Source of the DNA: Ignavibacteria bacterium
Lineage (GTDB): Bacteria; Bacteroidota; Ignavibacteria; OLB7
Reading direction: 5' to 3'
NCBI GenBank assembly: GCA_020635205.1
Contig: JACKAE010000003.1
Location: 620,001 to 684,000, forward strand
DNA length: 64,000 nt
Position 1 is the stretch's first letter; every line of letters starts with the position of its first letter. The notes beneath the pieces are model-generated. The model was not told the origin of the DNA. It did no database searches and was given only the letters and a program-made list of their open reading frames with translations. The translations under genes and the position numbers were made by a program. Below are positions 43,925 to 53,618 of this stretch, piece after piece.

Positions 43925-43937
43925 CATATTCAGAACT

Positions 43938-44723
43938 ATGAAAGGAAAAGACTACTACGAAGTTCTCGGCCTCAGCGAAAGCGCAACTGCCGATGAGATA
44001 AAGAAAGCCTACCGACGGATTGCGAAGGAAAACCATCCTGACAAAAATCCGGGAGATAAAGCTGCTGAAGAGCGCTTTAAGCAGGCAACAGAGGCATACG
44101 ATACGTTGAGCGATAGTGAGAAGAAAGCGAAGTACGACCAGCTCCGCAAACTTGGAGGGACAGGAGGTGGTGGTTTTGGCTTCGGGTTCAGACCTCGCCC
44201 GACCAGCACAACTGGAACAGGCTCGGAGGGATCGTTCGACGACGACTACGCCGACTTCATGCGAAACTTCGGAACGCAGACCCAGCGTGAACGCTACAGC
44301 AACCAGCCAAGTGGTGGTAGTGGTTTTGGTGGCGGACTTGAAGACTTGTTGGGGAATCTTTTCGGGGGAGGGAAAAAAACTTCGGGAGAACCGCCAGCAA
44401 GTGATGAGCCTCAACCAACAGACGATCCCTTCTTCAAACGTAAGGGAAACAACGCCTACGTTGACTTGAACATCAACATTGCCCAGGCAATGCTCGGAAG
44501 CAAAGTTCGCGTGCGGACACCATCCGGCCAGAAAGTGACCGTAAAGATACCTGCCGGCACAGACCCAGAGAAAGTCCTCCGGGTCTCAAACTTAGGCTAC
44601 CAGTCGATGGCTGGAACGGGTGATCTCTTTATCCGACTCCACTTAGTAATGCCGAAGAACATTTCCGACGAACAGAGAGAGACGTTAAAAGAGGCGATGG
44701 AGAAATTGGGCCTCAAGTGGTAA
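43938..44723 (+). CDS. DnaJ-like co-chaperone without zinc-finger domain (CbpA type)
   Basis: 261 residues. The J domain (residues 4-66) has the HPD motif at 33-35, which stimulates DnaK ATPase. A Gly/Phe-rich linker follows (about 74-125: GGTGGGGFGFGFRP, GGGSGFGGGLEDLLG). There is no CxxCxGxG zinc-binding domain. Only one C-terminal substrate-binding subdomain is readable: YVDLNINIAQAMLGSKVRVR through VSNLGYQSMAGTGDLFIRL. It is thus shorter than CbpA (~306 residues) and lacks the first of the two beta domains. Start ATG 43938 is taken rather than the in-frame upstream start at 43902. It lies 13 bp after the GT9 stop. Confidence 0.9.
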   Translation: MKGKDYYEVLGLSESATADEIKKAYRRIAKENHPDKNPGDKAAEERFKQATEAYDTLSDSEKKAKYDQLRKLGGTGGGGFGFGFRPRPTSTTGTGSEGSFDDDYADFMRNFGTQTQRERYSNQPSGGSGFGGGLEDLLGNLFGGGKKTSGEPPASDEPQPTDDPFFKRKGNNAYVDLNINIAQAMLGSKVRVRTPSGQKVTVKIPAGTDPEKVLRVSNLGYQSMAGTGDLFIRLHLVMPKNISDEQRETLKEAMEKLGLKW

Positions 44724-45135
44724 GAAAGAATTCAAAAGGCAAAATTAAAAATTCAAAAAAGGGAGAACCGTTCTGGCATCGATTCTTCTCTTTTGAATTC
44801 TCCTGATTTCCTTTTTGAATTTTGAATTTGATCTTTTGAATTCCCTCACTGTAACTTCCCCTTCCCTACCGAGTCACTCTTCCGACGTTGATCTTACATT
44901 TTTCACTCCAAACTTCAGACAATCGTTGGAATGAAAACGGAATCGACCTATATTGATGCGTTGGCTACTGCGTAGCCTTCTATTCTGGTGACACACTCTT
45001 CCTATGCAACATTCTTCCCAATACATAGAGTGTGGAACTTGAACTCCATCATTAGTTTCCCCATCCACTGCACCCACTTGTAGCTCTCTGAGCTTGACCG
45101 TAATACTCGTACAACATAAACGCTTGGAAACCTCT
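44724..45135. repeat. Intergenic spacer with AT-rich inverted repeats
   Basis: No gene is seen. GAATTCAAAAGGCAAAATTA at 44728-44747 (with AAAATTCAAAAAA following) faces CTTTTGAATTC (about 44789-44799), CTTTTTGAATTTTGAATTTG (44811-44830) and CTTTTGAATTCC (44833-44844) in the opposite sense. The dnaJ-like transcript could therefore fold into a long weak stem here. Nothing else is recognisable before the DUF1800 gene. Confidence 0.6.
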
Positions 45136-46698
45136 ATGGATCGTCGAGACTTTTTGACGGGGCGCATCCACTCCCGACCTCCTGTAAAGGGAGATGCAGC
45201 CGCTGCACGTCCTGCTACAGGCCTTGAACCGTACGTGCCGGATGCCTCACAGCCTTGGGATGCCATCCGGGCTGGCCACCTCCTCCGGCGGCTTACATTC
45301 TTACCTCGATGGAACGACATCAGTACACTGCTCGGTATGTCTCCCTCAGCAGCCGTTGATTTGCTGCTCGATACACCGAACAACCCAACTCCCCCATCAA
45401 TGGCCGACCACATTACCGAGAGTTTGGGGGGACTCGACATTACCTTCCAGAATATCATTCGGGGGCAGTGGCGAGCTGACCACCAAGCACTACAAGCCTG
45501 GTACGCGGGGGTAATGAAGGATGCTGGGTTAACGGCCATCGAGAAGATGACCGGCTTCTACAGCAATCTCTTCGCTACGGAGTTCGTTGTGGATCTCGAC
45601 TATGTTATAGCTCCGCTACTCTACCGGCAGAACCAACTCTTTCGGAACCTTGGCCTTGGAGGCTATCGGAACATGATGTTGGGGGTTACTCTCGACGGCG
45701 CAATGTTAGTCTACCTCGGAGGCAATCTCAACATTAAGGGAAATCCAAACGAGAACTACGGTCGGGAAATGTTGGAACTCTTCACCACTGGTCTCGGCCA
45801 CTACACCGAAGGGGATATTAAGGAGGCAGCACGCATCCTCACTGGGTGGAAGGTAGCACAATACAGCGATGAGGCTGCACCGAACGGGTTCTTCAACCCA
45901 TATCTGCTTCCGGGAGACCACGACACCGGCGCGAAGCAATTCCTCAGCGTCTCCTTTGCGGCTCGCGACAACGACTCCAACACTGAGTTCCTCGTGCGGC
46001 GAGATGAGGTGCAGAAGATGATCGACACAATCTTCGACCAACGCCCTGATGCCGTAGCAACTTTCATCTGCCGAAAACTTTACACCTTCTTCGTCTACAG
46101 CAATCCGGGTGGAGCAGATGAGAATGTGATTTCGCAAATGGCACAGATCTTTAAGGATAACGACTTCAACGTCAAGCCTGTTCTCGCAGCTCTCTTTAAA
46201 AGTGCTCACTTCTTCGACAACCTGAACTTGGGGGCGCAGATCAAGACACCGGCAGAATATGTTGTGGGATTAGCCCGACAGATAGGCCAACCTTCGAACA
46301 TGGTCGGCGCGATGAACGAGATGGAGATGGTGCTCTTCGATCCACCGAACGTGAGTGGATGGCCCGGCTATCGCGATTGGATGACAACAAACACCTACCC
46401 GATTAGAACCGACACTGCGCTGGATGTGATTAACAGCATGAGCGACCAGACCGCATTGAACTTCGTGACGCAGTTCCCAAACTATGAAGATGTACACGAA
46501 CTGATTGGGAACGTTGCTGCCCTCCTCCTTCCACGCCCAATATCGGACGGACGGCGCACAGCCTTAGAAGGGAAGCTCTTGCAGGGAGCACCTGATTATG
46601 AGTGGGAAAATATCGTAGCAAATGTGGGAACAGCAGGACTCAGAATTAGAGAACTACTTTCAACGATTGCGCTGTTACCTGACTTTCACTTATGCTAA
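45136..46698 (+). CDS. DUF1800 domain-containing protein
   Basis: 520 residues from ATG 45136 (upstream in-frame start at 45094). The N-terminus MDRRDFLTGR resembles the twin-arginine consensus but lacks the following hydrophobic run. The body matches DUF1800: HLLRRLTFLPRWNDISTLLG, then MTGFYSNLFATEFVVDLDYV, NPNENYGREMLELFTTGLGHY with GDIKEAARILTGWKV, and FDPPNVSGWPGYRDWMTTNT. DUF1800 and DUF1501 genes occur as neighbours in many bacteria, as here (DUF1501 starts 113 bp downstream). Their biochemical role is unresolved; surface or cell-wall-associated functions have been suggested. Confidence 0.9.
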   Translation: MDRRDFLTGRIHSRPPVKGDAAAARPATGLEPYVPDASQPWDAIRAGHLLRRLTFLPRWNDISTLLGMSPSAAVDLLLDTPNNPTPPSMADHITESLGGLDITFQNIIRGQWRADHQALQAWYAGVMKDAGLTAIEKMTGFYSNLFATEFVVDLDYVIAPLLYRQNQLFRNLGLGGYRNMMLGVTLDGAMLVYLGGNLNIKGNPNENYGREMLELFTTGLGHYTEGDIKEAARILTGWKVAQYSDEAAPNGFFNPYLLPGDHDTGAKQFLSVSFAARDNDSNTEFLVRRDEVQKMIDTIFDQRPDAVATFICRKLYTFFVYSNPGGADENVISQMAQIFKDNDFNVKPVLAALFKSAHFFDNLNLGAQIKTPAEYVVGLARQIGQPSNMVGAMNEMEMVLFDPPNVSGWPGYRDWMTTNTYPIRTDTALDVINSMSDQTALNFVTQFPNYEDVHELIGNVAALLLPRPISDGRRTALEGKLLQGAPDYEWENIVANVGTAGLRIRELLSTIALLPDFHLC

Positions 46699-46811
46699 GA
46701 CAGATGAGGATAGATTGTTGATGGTGGATAGTAGTTAACGGCTACCCCCTCATCAACGATCCACTATCTACGATCGACTATCAAACAACTAACAACTATA
46801 CTCTTCCTCCG

Positions 46812-48407
46812 ATGAAGCGACGTTCATTTCTCAAGACGACTGCAGCAGCTACGGCAGCCACTCCCTTCGTGGTGGGGGGATTGAAGGCGCGAGCATCATC
46901 ATCACTGAAAATGCTCGCACAACTTCCTCCTGAAAGCGACCGTGTGCTCGTGGTGATCCAACTCTTCGGCGGCAACGATGGCCTGAACACTCTTGTCCCA
47001 GCAGATAACGACGAATACTATCGGATCAGGCCAGCAGTTAGCGTTCCGAAGGCTCTCGCCTGGAATGGTCTCGGAGATGTCTACCTCCACCCCGCACTTA
47101 CCGAGGGGATAAACAACGGCATCGCCGGAATGCTTGAAGTTGGGAACCTTGCCATTGTGCAGGGGGTCGGCTACGACAATCCGAACCTCTCCCACTTTCG
47201 ATCCACAGATATCTGGCTAAGTGGTATCAACGACTCCGACCCGAACGTCCGGCTCGACACTGGTTGGATTGGTCGCTACTTAGAAGAGCGCTATCCCGAC
47301 TTCCCAGCAAGTCTGCCGGACGATCCACTTGCAATTCAGTTCGGTGGATTCTCGCTGTTGCTTCGAGGTTCTGATGGGAAGAAGATGGGAATCGAAATCA
47401 ACGATCCCACAATTCAACAGGGAGTGAACGCTCAGCTTGACGAGTTGGACGCCGAAAGCGGGGGAACACCATATCTGAACGAATACACCTTTATTGCCGA
47501 CATTGCAGCACGCTCGAACAAATATGCTGAACGTGTGAAGGATGCCTACGAGTCGGGAGCTTCACAGCTTAGTCCGCTGGATGGATATGGAGCGAACTCG
47601 CTCGGAGAGCAGCTTAGGGCAGTGGCAGCAATGGTTGCAGGCGGATTGAACACGAAGGTCTACGTCGTCTCGATAGGAGGCTTCGACACCCACGTCAACC
47701 AGCAACGAAACGACGATGGAATGACCTTGACCGGAGCACATCCCCTCCTACTCCACCGACTCTCTGACGCGGTTGCACAGTTTCAGTACGACATGATCCG
47801 CTTAGGCCAGGCCGACCGCGTTGTTGGCATGACGTTGAGCGAGTTCGGACGCCGTCCGCACGAGAACGGGAGCTTCGGAACCGATCACGGCGCAGCCTCC
47901 GTACAGTTTGTCTTCGGAACAGGAGTGAACAGCGCAATCTTTGGTGAGACTCCTGACCTTGAAAATCTGAACAACAATGGCGACTTGCGGGCGCAGATTG
48001 ACTACCGGACTGTCTACACAGAAATCCTCACTGACTGGTTCGGTCTTTCACTTGCCGACGCACGCCAAGTGTTGCAGGACGACACGTTGATTCCTTTAGA
48101 TGTTCTACAGGCAACCTCGGGGGTTCGTAGTCGGGAGGAGAGATCAGGGAGTGTTGCACTGTTGGGGGCAACCCCAAATCCCTTTGTTGGATCAACCAGA
48201 ATCGACTTCCGCGTTGCCCGGACAGATCACGTTATTGTAGAGATGAGTTCGATGGAGGGTGGCCGAGTAGCTCGACTGTTCGACGGAACGCTCGAGGCAG
48301 GAAAACATCAAGTCCGTTTTGAAGGAGACATTCCGGCTGGAAACTACCTCTGTACCATTCGCACAGGGAGTGGAACTGACTCAAAAGTTATTACCTGTGT
48401 TCGGTAG
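46812..48407 (+). CDS. DUF1501 protein with Tat signal and T9SS sorting domain
   Basis: 531 residues. The N-terminus MKRRSFLKTTAAATAATPFV is a clear twin-arginine signal. The DUF1501 (alkaline-phosphatase-superfamily-like) body is readable: VLVVIQLFGGNDGLNTLVPA, NLSHFRSTDIWLSG, VYVVSIGGFDTHVNQQRN, GMTLSEFGRRPHENGSFGTD-HG. The C-terminal ~80 residues (ATPNPFVGSTRIDFRVAR...EGDIPAGNYLCTIRTGSG) form a T9SS sorting domain. It would thus cross the inner membrane folded by Tat and the outer membrane by T9SS. It is co-oriented with and 113 bp after DUF1800. Confidence 0.9.
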   Translation: MKRRSFLKTTAAATAATPFVVGGLKARASSSLKMLAQLPPESDRVLVVIQLFGGNDGLNTLVPADNDEYYRIRPAVSVPKALAWNGLGDVYLHPALTEGINNGIAGMLEVGNLAIVQGVGYDNPNLSHFRSTDIWLSGINDSDPNVRLDTGWIGRYLEERYPDFPASLPDDPLAIQFGGFSLLLRGSDGKKMGIEINDPTIQQGVNAQLDELDAESGGTPYLNEYTFIADIAARSNKYAERVKDAYESGASQLSPLDGYGANSLGEQLRAVAAMVAGGLNTKVYVVSIGGFDTHVNQQRNDDGMTLTGAHPLLLHRLSDAVAQFQYDMIRLGQADRVVGMTLSEFGRRPHENGSFGTDHGAASVQFVFGTGVNSAIFGETPDLENLNNNGDLRAQIDYRTVYTEILTDWFGLSLADARQVLQDDTLIPLDVLQATSGVRSREERSGSVALLGATPNPFVGSTRIDFRVARTDHVIVEMSSMEGGRVARLFDGTLEAGKHQVRFEGDIPAGNYLCTIRTGSGTDSKVITCVR

Positions 48408-48551
48408 CCGAGGGTAGCTGTCAATCAACCCATGTATTTGTCCAAAAGAATTGCCAGTAACAACGCGCGTACGATAAGCGCGCACGAAAAAATCGTTCGG
48501 AGTCCAGTCTATCTCACGAAACAATCTTCCGTGAGATATTAGGAATAGCCT
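48408..48551. promoter_or_regulatory. Spacer with two hairpins upstream of the LamG protein gene
   Basis: GCGCG (48465-48469) pairs with CGCGC (48479-48483), and ATCTCACG (48511-48518) pairs with CGTGAGAT (48530-48537). The second ends 14 bp before the start codon at 48552, so it could affect translation or be the end of an upstream terminator. No T-run follows either. Confidence 0.4.
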
Positions 48552-51500
48552 ATGAAGTATTGTTTCTTCCTCCTCTTCCTTCTCGGCTCTGTTCTTCAGG
48601 TAGAGGGACAGATCACCGGATGTGATCGAGATCCTTCCTGTACAGGAAACATGCTCACGATTGACGTTACCAGCGGACGAACTGCCGAGTTCGTTGACGT
48701 TGACAATCGAAATCCACTTCGCAGCCTTAGTACGGCAATCACCTTCGAGGCTTGGTTGAAACCGGAGATACAAGGGGGGAAACGGCAGTTTGTGGCTGGA
48801 CTCTGGGGGCCGAATCAAGACAATAACGATCAGTGGGTTGTCTACATCGAAGACAACCAAATAACGTTTGAACTAAACCACCCCAACTTCAATCTCGGAA
48901 GCACCGACAACACAATTGTCACGGCCAACATTCCAAACCTCTACACGCGAGGCTGGGTGCATATAGCAGCAGTATGGGATGGAAGCACAACGGTGGCAAC
49001 GCTTTACGCCGATGGGATCAAAGTAGGCGAGAACATGAACGTCACCTACCCTCTCACCCGCCTTAACCAAGTAAACCGGAACAATCTCTTCACGCAGATA
49101 GGGAGCACCAACGCTCTCTACGACAACGAGAATCGGTATCGGACATTCATGGGTAACATGGACGAAGTCCGCATTTGGAACCGAGCACTTGACAGCATGG
49201 AAGTACGATGCCAGCATATCCTCTCCCTTCGTGGAAACGAGCCGGGACTGATTCTCTACTATCGATTCAACGACAATAGGAATACTGCAACCCTCTGCGA
49301 CGCATCCGGAAATGGACATACTGGACGGTTGAGAAATGGTATTACTCTCGACACAAATCTGCGAGTGATTCCTCCAACCTACTCGGTAATACCATCTGCA
49401 ATCAACACACCGCTGAACTGTACTGCCGACACGACCTTCCTCTTTCGACTGACGGACACATCATTCTGTGGATCGAACGTAACGTTAGAGATGATTGGCC
49501 GCGACAGCGCACTCTTTCAGCTTTCGGCAACATCGCTCAACCTGACCCAGAACAGCCAGCGGACAGTATCAGTTCGGCTGAGCGCACAGATCACCGGCGA
49601 CATCGAGGCAACACTCCGAATACGGGGAACCGACCGATGCAACGTTAGCTACGATGTCCCATTCAACATTCAGCGGACAACCGAGCTTTCCTATTCGAAA
49701 CCACGAATTGAGTTTGATACACTCTACGTTGGTTGCATCGAGCAAACCTATGCGGAAGACACGATAGAAATCTGCAACAGAACCGGGAGGTCGATGCAGA
49801 TACGGAACGCCTCACACAGCGACAGAACCAACTTTTCAGTACGTCCAGAAGATCCTTCCCGACCTTGGCCACTGACACTTGCTCCGGGTGATTGCTGGCG
49901 TGTGGTTGTTCGCGTAAACCAACTCGACACCACCAGAACCCTCTACGACACACTCCGAATCGACAGTGATGACCGCTGTCCCGGCAGCGGCATTGTTCCA
50001 ATGCAGGGACACACACAGGATGTGCTTGTCCTCCTGAACGGCAGTGGCGGTGGTCGACTTGACCAACCGGGCGTTCAGGTTGACTTCGGTAGAGTCTGTC
50101 CAAACCAGATCAGCGACGTTCGACTCTACCAATACCGGAATTTAGCCACAGACACAGCATACATCGACTCGATCTACTTCGGCACAACAGAGTTCTTCGC
50201 CCGGCGGCGAGCCTACCCGCTCACAATGCCACCGATGTTCGCATTCCAACCCGACTTCATGCGCTTCCGTCCAACAAGTGGAGGAAACAAGTTTGATTCT
50301 CTCTTTGTGCGGGGTCGCTATCGAGGTTGTACGATCATTAAAAAGTTTGCTGTTAAAGGATACGGCATCAATGTCGACAACGGGTTCGATCAACCTTCAG
50401 TCAACTTCGGGAACGTCACCGTTGGGAAGACTACACAGCGCACGGTGAACGCATTCAACAACGGAGACAACGCACGATTCACTGCCTACCTAAAAGTAGG
50501 CGATGCCTTCCGCATCACTTCGTCGAAGAGCTTCCAGATGAATACTGGGGGGACGCAACCGGTGACAGTGGAGTTCAGACCACGCGAGGCAATCACATAC
50601 TACGACACACTCTGCATCTTCGATCAGCAATGTTTAGGGACAACCTGCATTCCAATTAGTGGCACGGGAGTGTTCGACGCTCTCTCATTCGACCCAGCCT
50701 TTGTTTTACTTGAAGATGTTGTGGGATGCCAGTGCAAACGAGATACGGTAGATGTGGAGAACATCTCCGGCGGACCTCTAACAATTGTTGGGGGTCCACA
50801 ATCGAACTTAGTAGATCCAAGTGGAAAGATGAAGATCGTTGGAACGTTCCGAACCGGGACAATCAACGCAGGAGAGAAGTTCCAATATATCGTTGAGTAC
50901 TGCCCAAACGATCTAAACACCGACCGCGCAGACATCGGCTACATTCACTTGGAGTTAACTGACGGACAGATCTACGAAATTCTCGTCCGCACTTCAAGCG
51001 TTGTACCACGACTTTTCGTTGAACCACTCACAACGTTCGGCATTGTTGAGGCTGGATGGCAACAGGGGCAGCGAGTGCTGATAGAGAACATTAGTGCAGT
51101 TCCCATCAACGTCACGAATATCAACCTTCCACCTGGCTACGTAATTCTGGGAACTACCCCGAACTTGCCAACGGTACTCGGTCCACGCGACTCACTTTGG
51201 GTAGATGTGGAGTTCAGACCGACGACAGAAGGTTCCTACAAAGGACAGATTGTAGTAGAGACGGACTCCCCTTGCGACATCGACTTCACTGGAGAGTTCA
51301 ACGGAACAGGTAAAATCGTCAGGCTCGACGTTCCGGTCACCTTCATCAACTTTGGATTGAACAAACCTTGCGAGTGTACCGAGCGCCAGATACCGTTGCC
51401 GAACAATAGCGACTTCATCCCAATGAGGATCGACTCGATCTGGATAGATGCCGGAGGACTTGCGAACGCAAATCCAGCTTACTATACGTGGAGATCGAAA

Positions 51501-53513
51501 CTGACGGGAGATACAAATACACCCTATGAGATTCCACCGAAGACAACCGACACGCTTATCATTCGGTTCTGCCCGAGTGGGCCTTCCGATACTTCGCAGA
51601 TCGTCCACAACGCACAGATTCACATCGCTGCAAGTGGAACAAGTTCAGGTGGTGTAGAAATCTGGAACGAGCAGTTCGCCACAACCATTAGTGGTCGACG
51701 CGAGATTTTCTTTATCTCCAATCGCGGGAACAACATCGTAAGTTTTGGCAGACCGAGAACGGTTGGAACAGTAACGAACACAAACGTTCGCATTACTGTG
51801 CCAGACCAGTTTCTGAATCCAAGTGGTGACAGCTTAGTTATCACAAACGTTCGATTTGAGCCGGATGACCGAGTCTTTACTGCCCAAGCAAACAGTGGTG
51901 CTCCTCTCCCCTGGGTAATCAGGCGTGGCCAGACGTTCCGCATTGACCTGACGTTCTCCCCACGCGCGCCGAAGACATACACGGCAAAGATGGTCTTAGA
52001 ATTTGCTCATCCATGTGCCGGTATCGACAGCACCATTACAGTCATCGGCTCGGGCTACGCCTCGAACCGAGGCTGGGAAGTAGCAATCGACACTGCACGT
52101 CCAGCAAGCATTCAGGATACATTTTTCCTGAGCAACTGCGACACGTTGATAATTCCAGTAGCAGCATTCCAACCGATGCCACCGGAGCAAGAAGTAGTAG
52201 ACGTTCTCTTCCACGTTGACTACGACACTACTTCACTGATTCCACTCGACGTGATTTCACCACACACGACAAACACAAGTCTTGTCGATACAGGAGATGG
52301 CTCGTGGGCAGCAGTCCGTGATATTTGGAACTTGCCGCCGGGAGATTTCGCCTACGTCCGCTATCTGGTTAAGGGGGGACCGAACGCATTCCAAATTCGG
52401 CTCGATAATTTCGACTACGACAGCGATTCGTTAGTAGAGTATCGCTACATCACCGATGGAGATTTCGCTTGGGTGATTGTCGATGTACCGATGATAGCGG
52501 TGGAGGGCTTCACCGACTTCGACACAGTATTCGTAAAGACCTGCGCAGACCAAGATATCTTCGTGTGGAATCCCGGAAACTTGCCGATAACGTTCGACTC
52601 GTTGGCACTACCGCCAGATCACCGAATCAGTGCCAGCAGCATACCCCTTCCGGCAGTATTAGCTCCGGGCGACACTGTCTTCCTCACAGTCAGCTACTGC
52701 CCGAGAGATGAGGCATACAACGATACGCTGATGCCTGCTTTCGCAAGTGCCCCCTGCGTGATTGCCGACACCGGAAGGATCCGAAGCATCGGCTACGCTC
52801 CACCGTGGCCAATTCGTTTGGAGATTGTGGAAGACCCGATCATGGGAATTATTGCCGACACAGTGCAGGTGACAATTCAGACGGATCGCTACATGCCGGT
52901 TGCACCGATTGACCTGAGTTTCCAGCTCGACTACAATCACCGTGCCCTCCAGTTCATGGACATTCGTAGTCCCTACTCAGGCGCAGTGCAGGCAACGCCG
53001 ACACAGGATGGATTGCAGATTACGATTCCGGGAATCGACAGCATTGAGGCGGGAGAACTTGCGACGCTTCAGTTCGTCTTTGCCGTCCCGGACACTGCGA
53101 TAACCCAAATGTTCTTACGTGTTGATAGGCAAGGTTTCAAGAGCGATTCGATCTTCTTCGTGAAACCCGTCCCAACTGGTGATACGAGTAGTGTGCAGGT
53201 TGACCCGAAGTGTAATATCACCACACTCGAGTTCCGTGGAGGTCTTTCAAACAAGATGTCTGCACCGACGCCGAACCCAGCGGGAGATCACGTCTCGATA
53301 GAAGTTGAGTTCTTCGAAGATGTACCGGCACGCCTTGCCCTCTACGACGCGGCGGGAAGCGAAGTCCTCCGCCTCCTCCCCGGCACAGGGATTATGCCGG
53401 GAGGTAGATACCTCTTAGAGTTCGATGTCTCCGATCTTCCGTCAGGATCATATTTCTTGGTCTTCGAAGCACGTAAATTCAAGGGAACAAAAACGTTGAG
53501 GATTGTTCGGTAA
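48552..53513 (+). CDS. 1653-aa exported LamG / choice-of-anchor-D / cohesin-like protein with T9SS sorting domain
   Basis: The signal peptide ends near VEGQ (residue 20). Residues about 45-240 form a LamG/concanavalin-like domain (AITFEAWLKPEIQGGKRQFV, WVHIAAVWDGSTTVATLYAD, GNMDEVRIWNRALDS). Multiple choice-of-anchor-D Ig repeats follow to about 1165, each with phrases like VNFGNVTVGKTTQRTV or ITPGD/LAPGDCWRV and a conserved Cys. Two cohesin-like segments are present near 1180-1290 (VLFHVDYDTTSLIPLDVI) and 1420-1530 (LSFQLDYNHRALQFMDI). A T9SS sorting domain (PTPNPAGDHVSIEVEFF...LPSGSYFLVFEARK) ends the protein. Likely a large surface-attached binding protein. It stands between the DUF1501 gene and the OmpA-family gene. 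Confidence 0.88.
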   Translation: MKYCFFLLFLLGSVLQVEGQITGCDRDPSCTGNMLTIDVTSGRTAEFVDVDNRNPLRSLSTAITFEAWLKPEIQGGKRQFVAGLWGPNQDNNDQWVVYIEDNQITFELNHPNFNLGSTDNTIVTANIPNLYTRGWVHIAAVWDGSTTVATLYADGIKVGENMNVTYPLTRLNQVNRNNLFTQIGSTNALYDNENRYRTFMGNMDEVRIWNRALDSMEVRCQHILSLRGNEPGLILYYRFNDNRNTATLCDASGNGHTGRLRNGITLDTNLRVIPPTYSVIPSAINTPLNCTADTTFLFRLTDTSFCGSNVTLEMIGRDSALFQLSATSLNLTQNSQRTVSVRLSAQITGDIEATLRIRGTDRCNVSYDVPFNIQRTTELSYSKPRIEFDTLYVGCIEQTYAEDTIEICNRTGRSMQIRNASHSDRTNFSVRPEDPSRPWPLTLAPGDCWRVVVRVNQLDTTRTLYDTLRIDSDDRCPGSGIVPMQGHTQDVLVLLNGSGGGRLDQPGVQVDFGRVCPNQISDVRLYQYRNLATDTAYIDSIYFGTTEFFARRRAYPLTMPPMFAFQPDFMRFRPTSGGNKFDSLFVRGRYRGCTIIKKFAVKGYGINVDNGFDQPSVNFGNVTVGKTTQRTVNAFNNGDNARFTAYLKVGDAFRITSSKSFQMNTGGTQPVTVEFRPREAITYYDTLCIFDQQCLGTTCIPISGTGVFDALSFDPAFVLLEDVVGCQCKRDTVDVENISGGPLTIVGGPQSNLVDPSGKMKIVGTFRTGTINAGEKFQYIVEYCPNDLNTDRADIGYIHLELTDGQIYEILVRTSSVVPRLFVEPLTTFGIVEAGWQQGQRVLIENISAVPINVTNINLPPGYVILGTTPNLPTVLGPRDSLWVDVEFRPTTEGSYKGQIVVETDSPCDIDFTGEFNGTGKIVRLDVPVTFINFGLNKPCECTERQIPLPNNSDFIPMRIDSIWIDAGGLANANPAYYTWRSKLTGDTNTPYEIPPKTTDTLIIRFCPSGPSDTSQIVHNAQIHIAASGTSSGGVEIWNEQFATTISGRREIFFISNRGNNIVSFGRPRTVGTVTNTNVRITVPDQFLNPSGDSLVITNVRFEPDDRVFTAQANSGAPLPWVIRRGQTFRIDLTFSPRAPKTYTAKMVLEFAHPCAGIDSTITVIGSGYASNRGWEVAIDTARPASIQDTFFLSNCDTLIIPVAAFQPMPPEQEVVDVLFHVDYDTTSLIPLDVISPHTTNTSLVDTGDGSWAAVRDIWNLPPGDFAYVRYLVKGGPNAFQIRLDNFDYDSDSLVEYRYITDGDFAWVIVDVPMIAVEGFTDFDTVFVKTCADQDIFVWNPGNLPITFDSLALPPDHRISASSIPLPAVLAPGDTVFLTVSYCPRDEAYNDTLMPAFASAPCVIADTGRIRSIGYAPPWPIRLEIVEDPIMGIIADTVQVTIQTDRYMPVAPIDLSFQLDYNHRALQFMDIRSPYSGAVQATPTQDGLQITIPGIDSIEAGELATLQFVFAVPDTAITQMFLRVDRQGFKSDSIFFVKPVPTGDTSSVQVDPKCNITTLEFRGGLSNKMSAPTPNPAGDHVSIEVEFFEDVPARLALYDAAGSEVLRLLPGTGIMPGGRYLLEFDVSDLPSGSYFLVFEARKFKGTKTLRIVR

Positions 53514-53532
53514 GATATTGAGCCAGAATTGA

Positions 53533-53586
53533 TGGGATTGTGACTGTAGGGACATGATGCATCATGTCCCTACAGTCACAATCCCA
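53533..53586. repeat. 54-bp perfect palindrome
   Basis: The 27-base arm starting TGGGATTGTGACTGTAGGGA and ending CATGATG is followed at once by its exact reverse complement, with no spacer (centre between 53559 and 53560). It lies 19 bp after the stop of the LamG-protein gene and 32 bp before the chosen ompA-like start. No T-run follows on either strand, so it is not a textbook terminator. In RNA it would form a very stable hairpin. Confidence 0.9.
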
Positions 53587-53618
53587 AAACACGCACAACA
53601 CAAATCCGATTGAATTGC

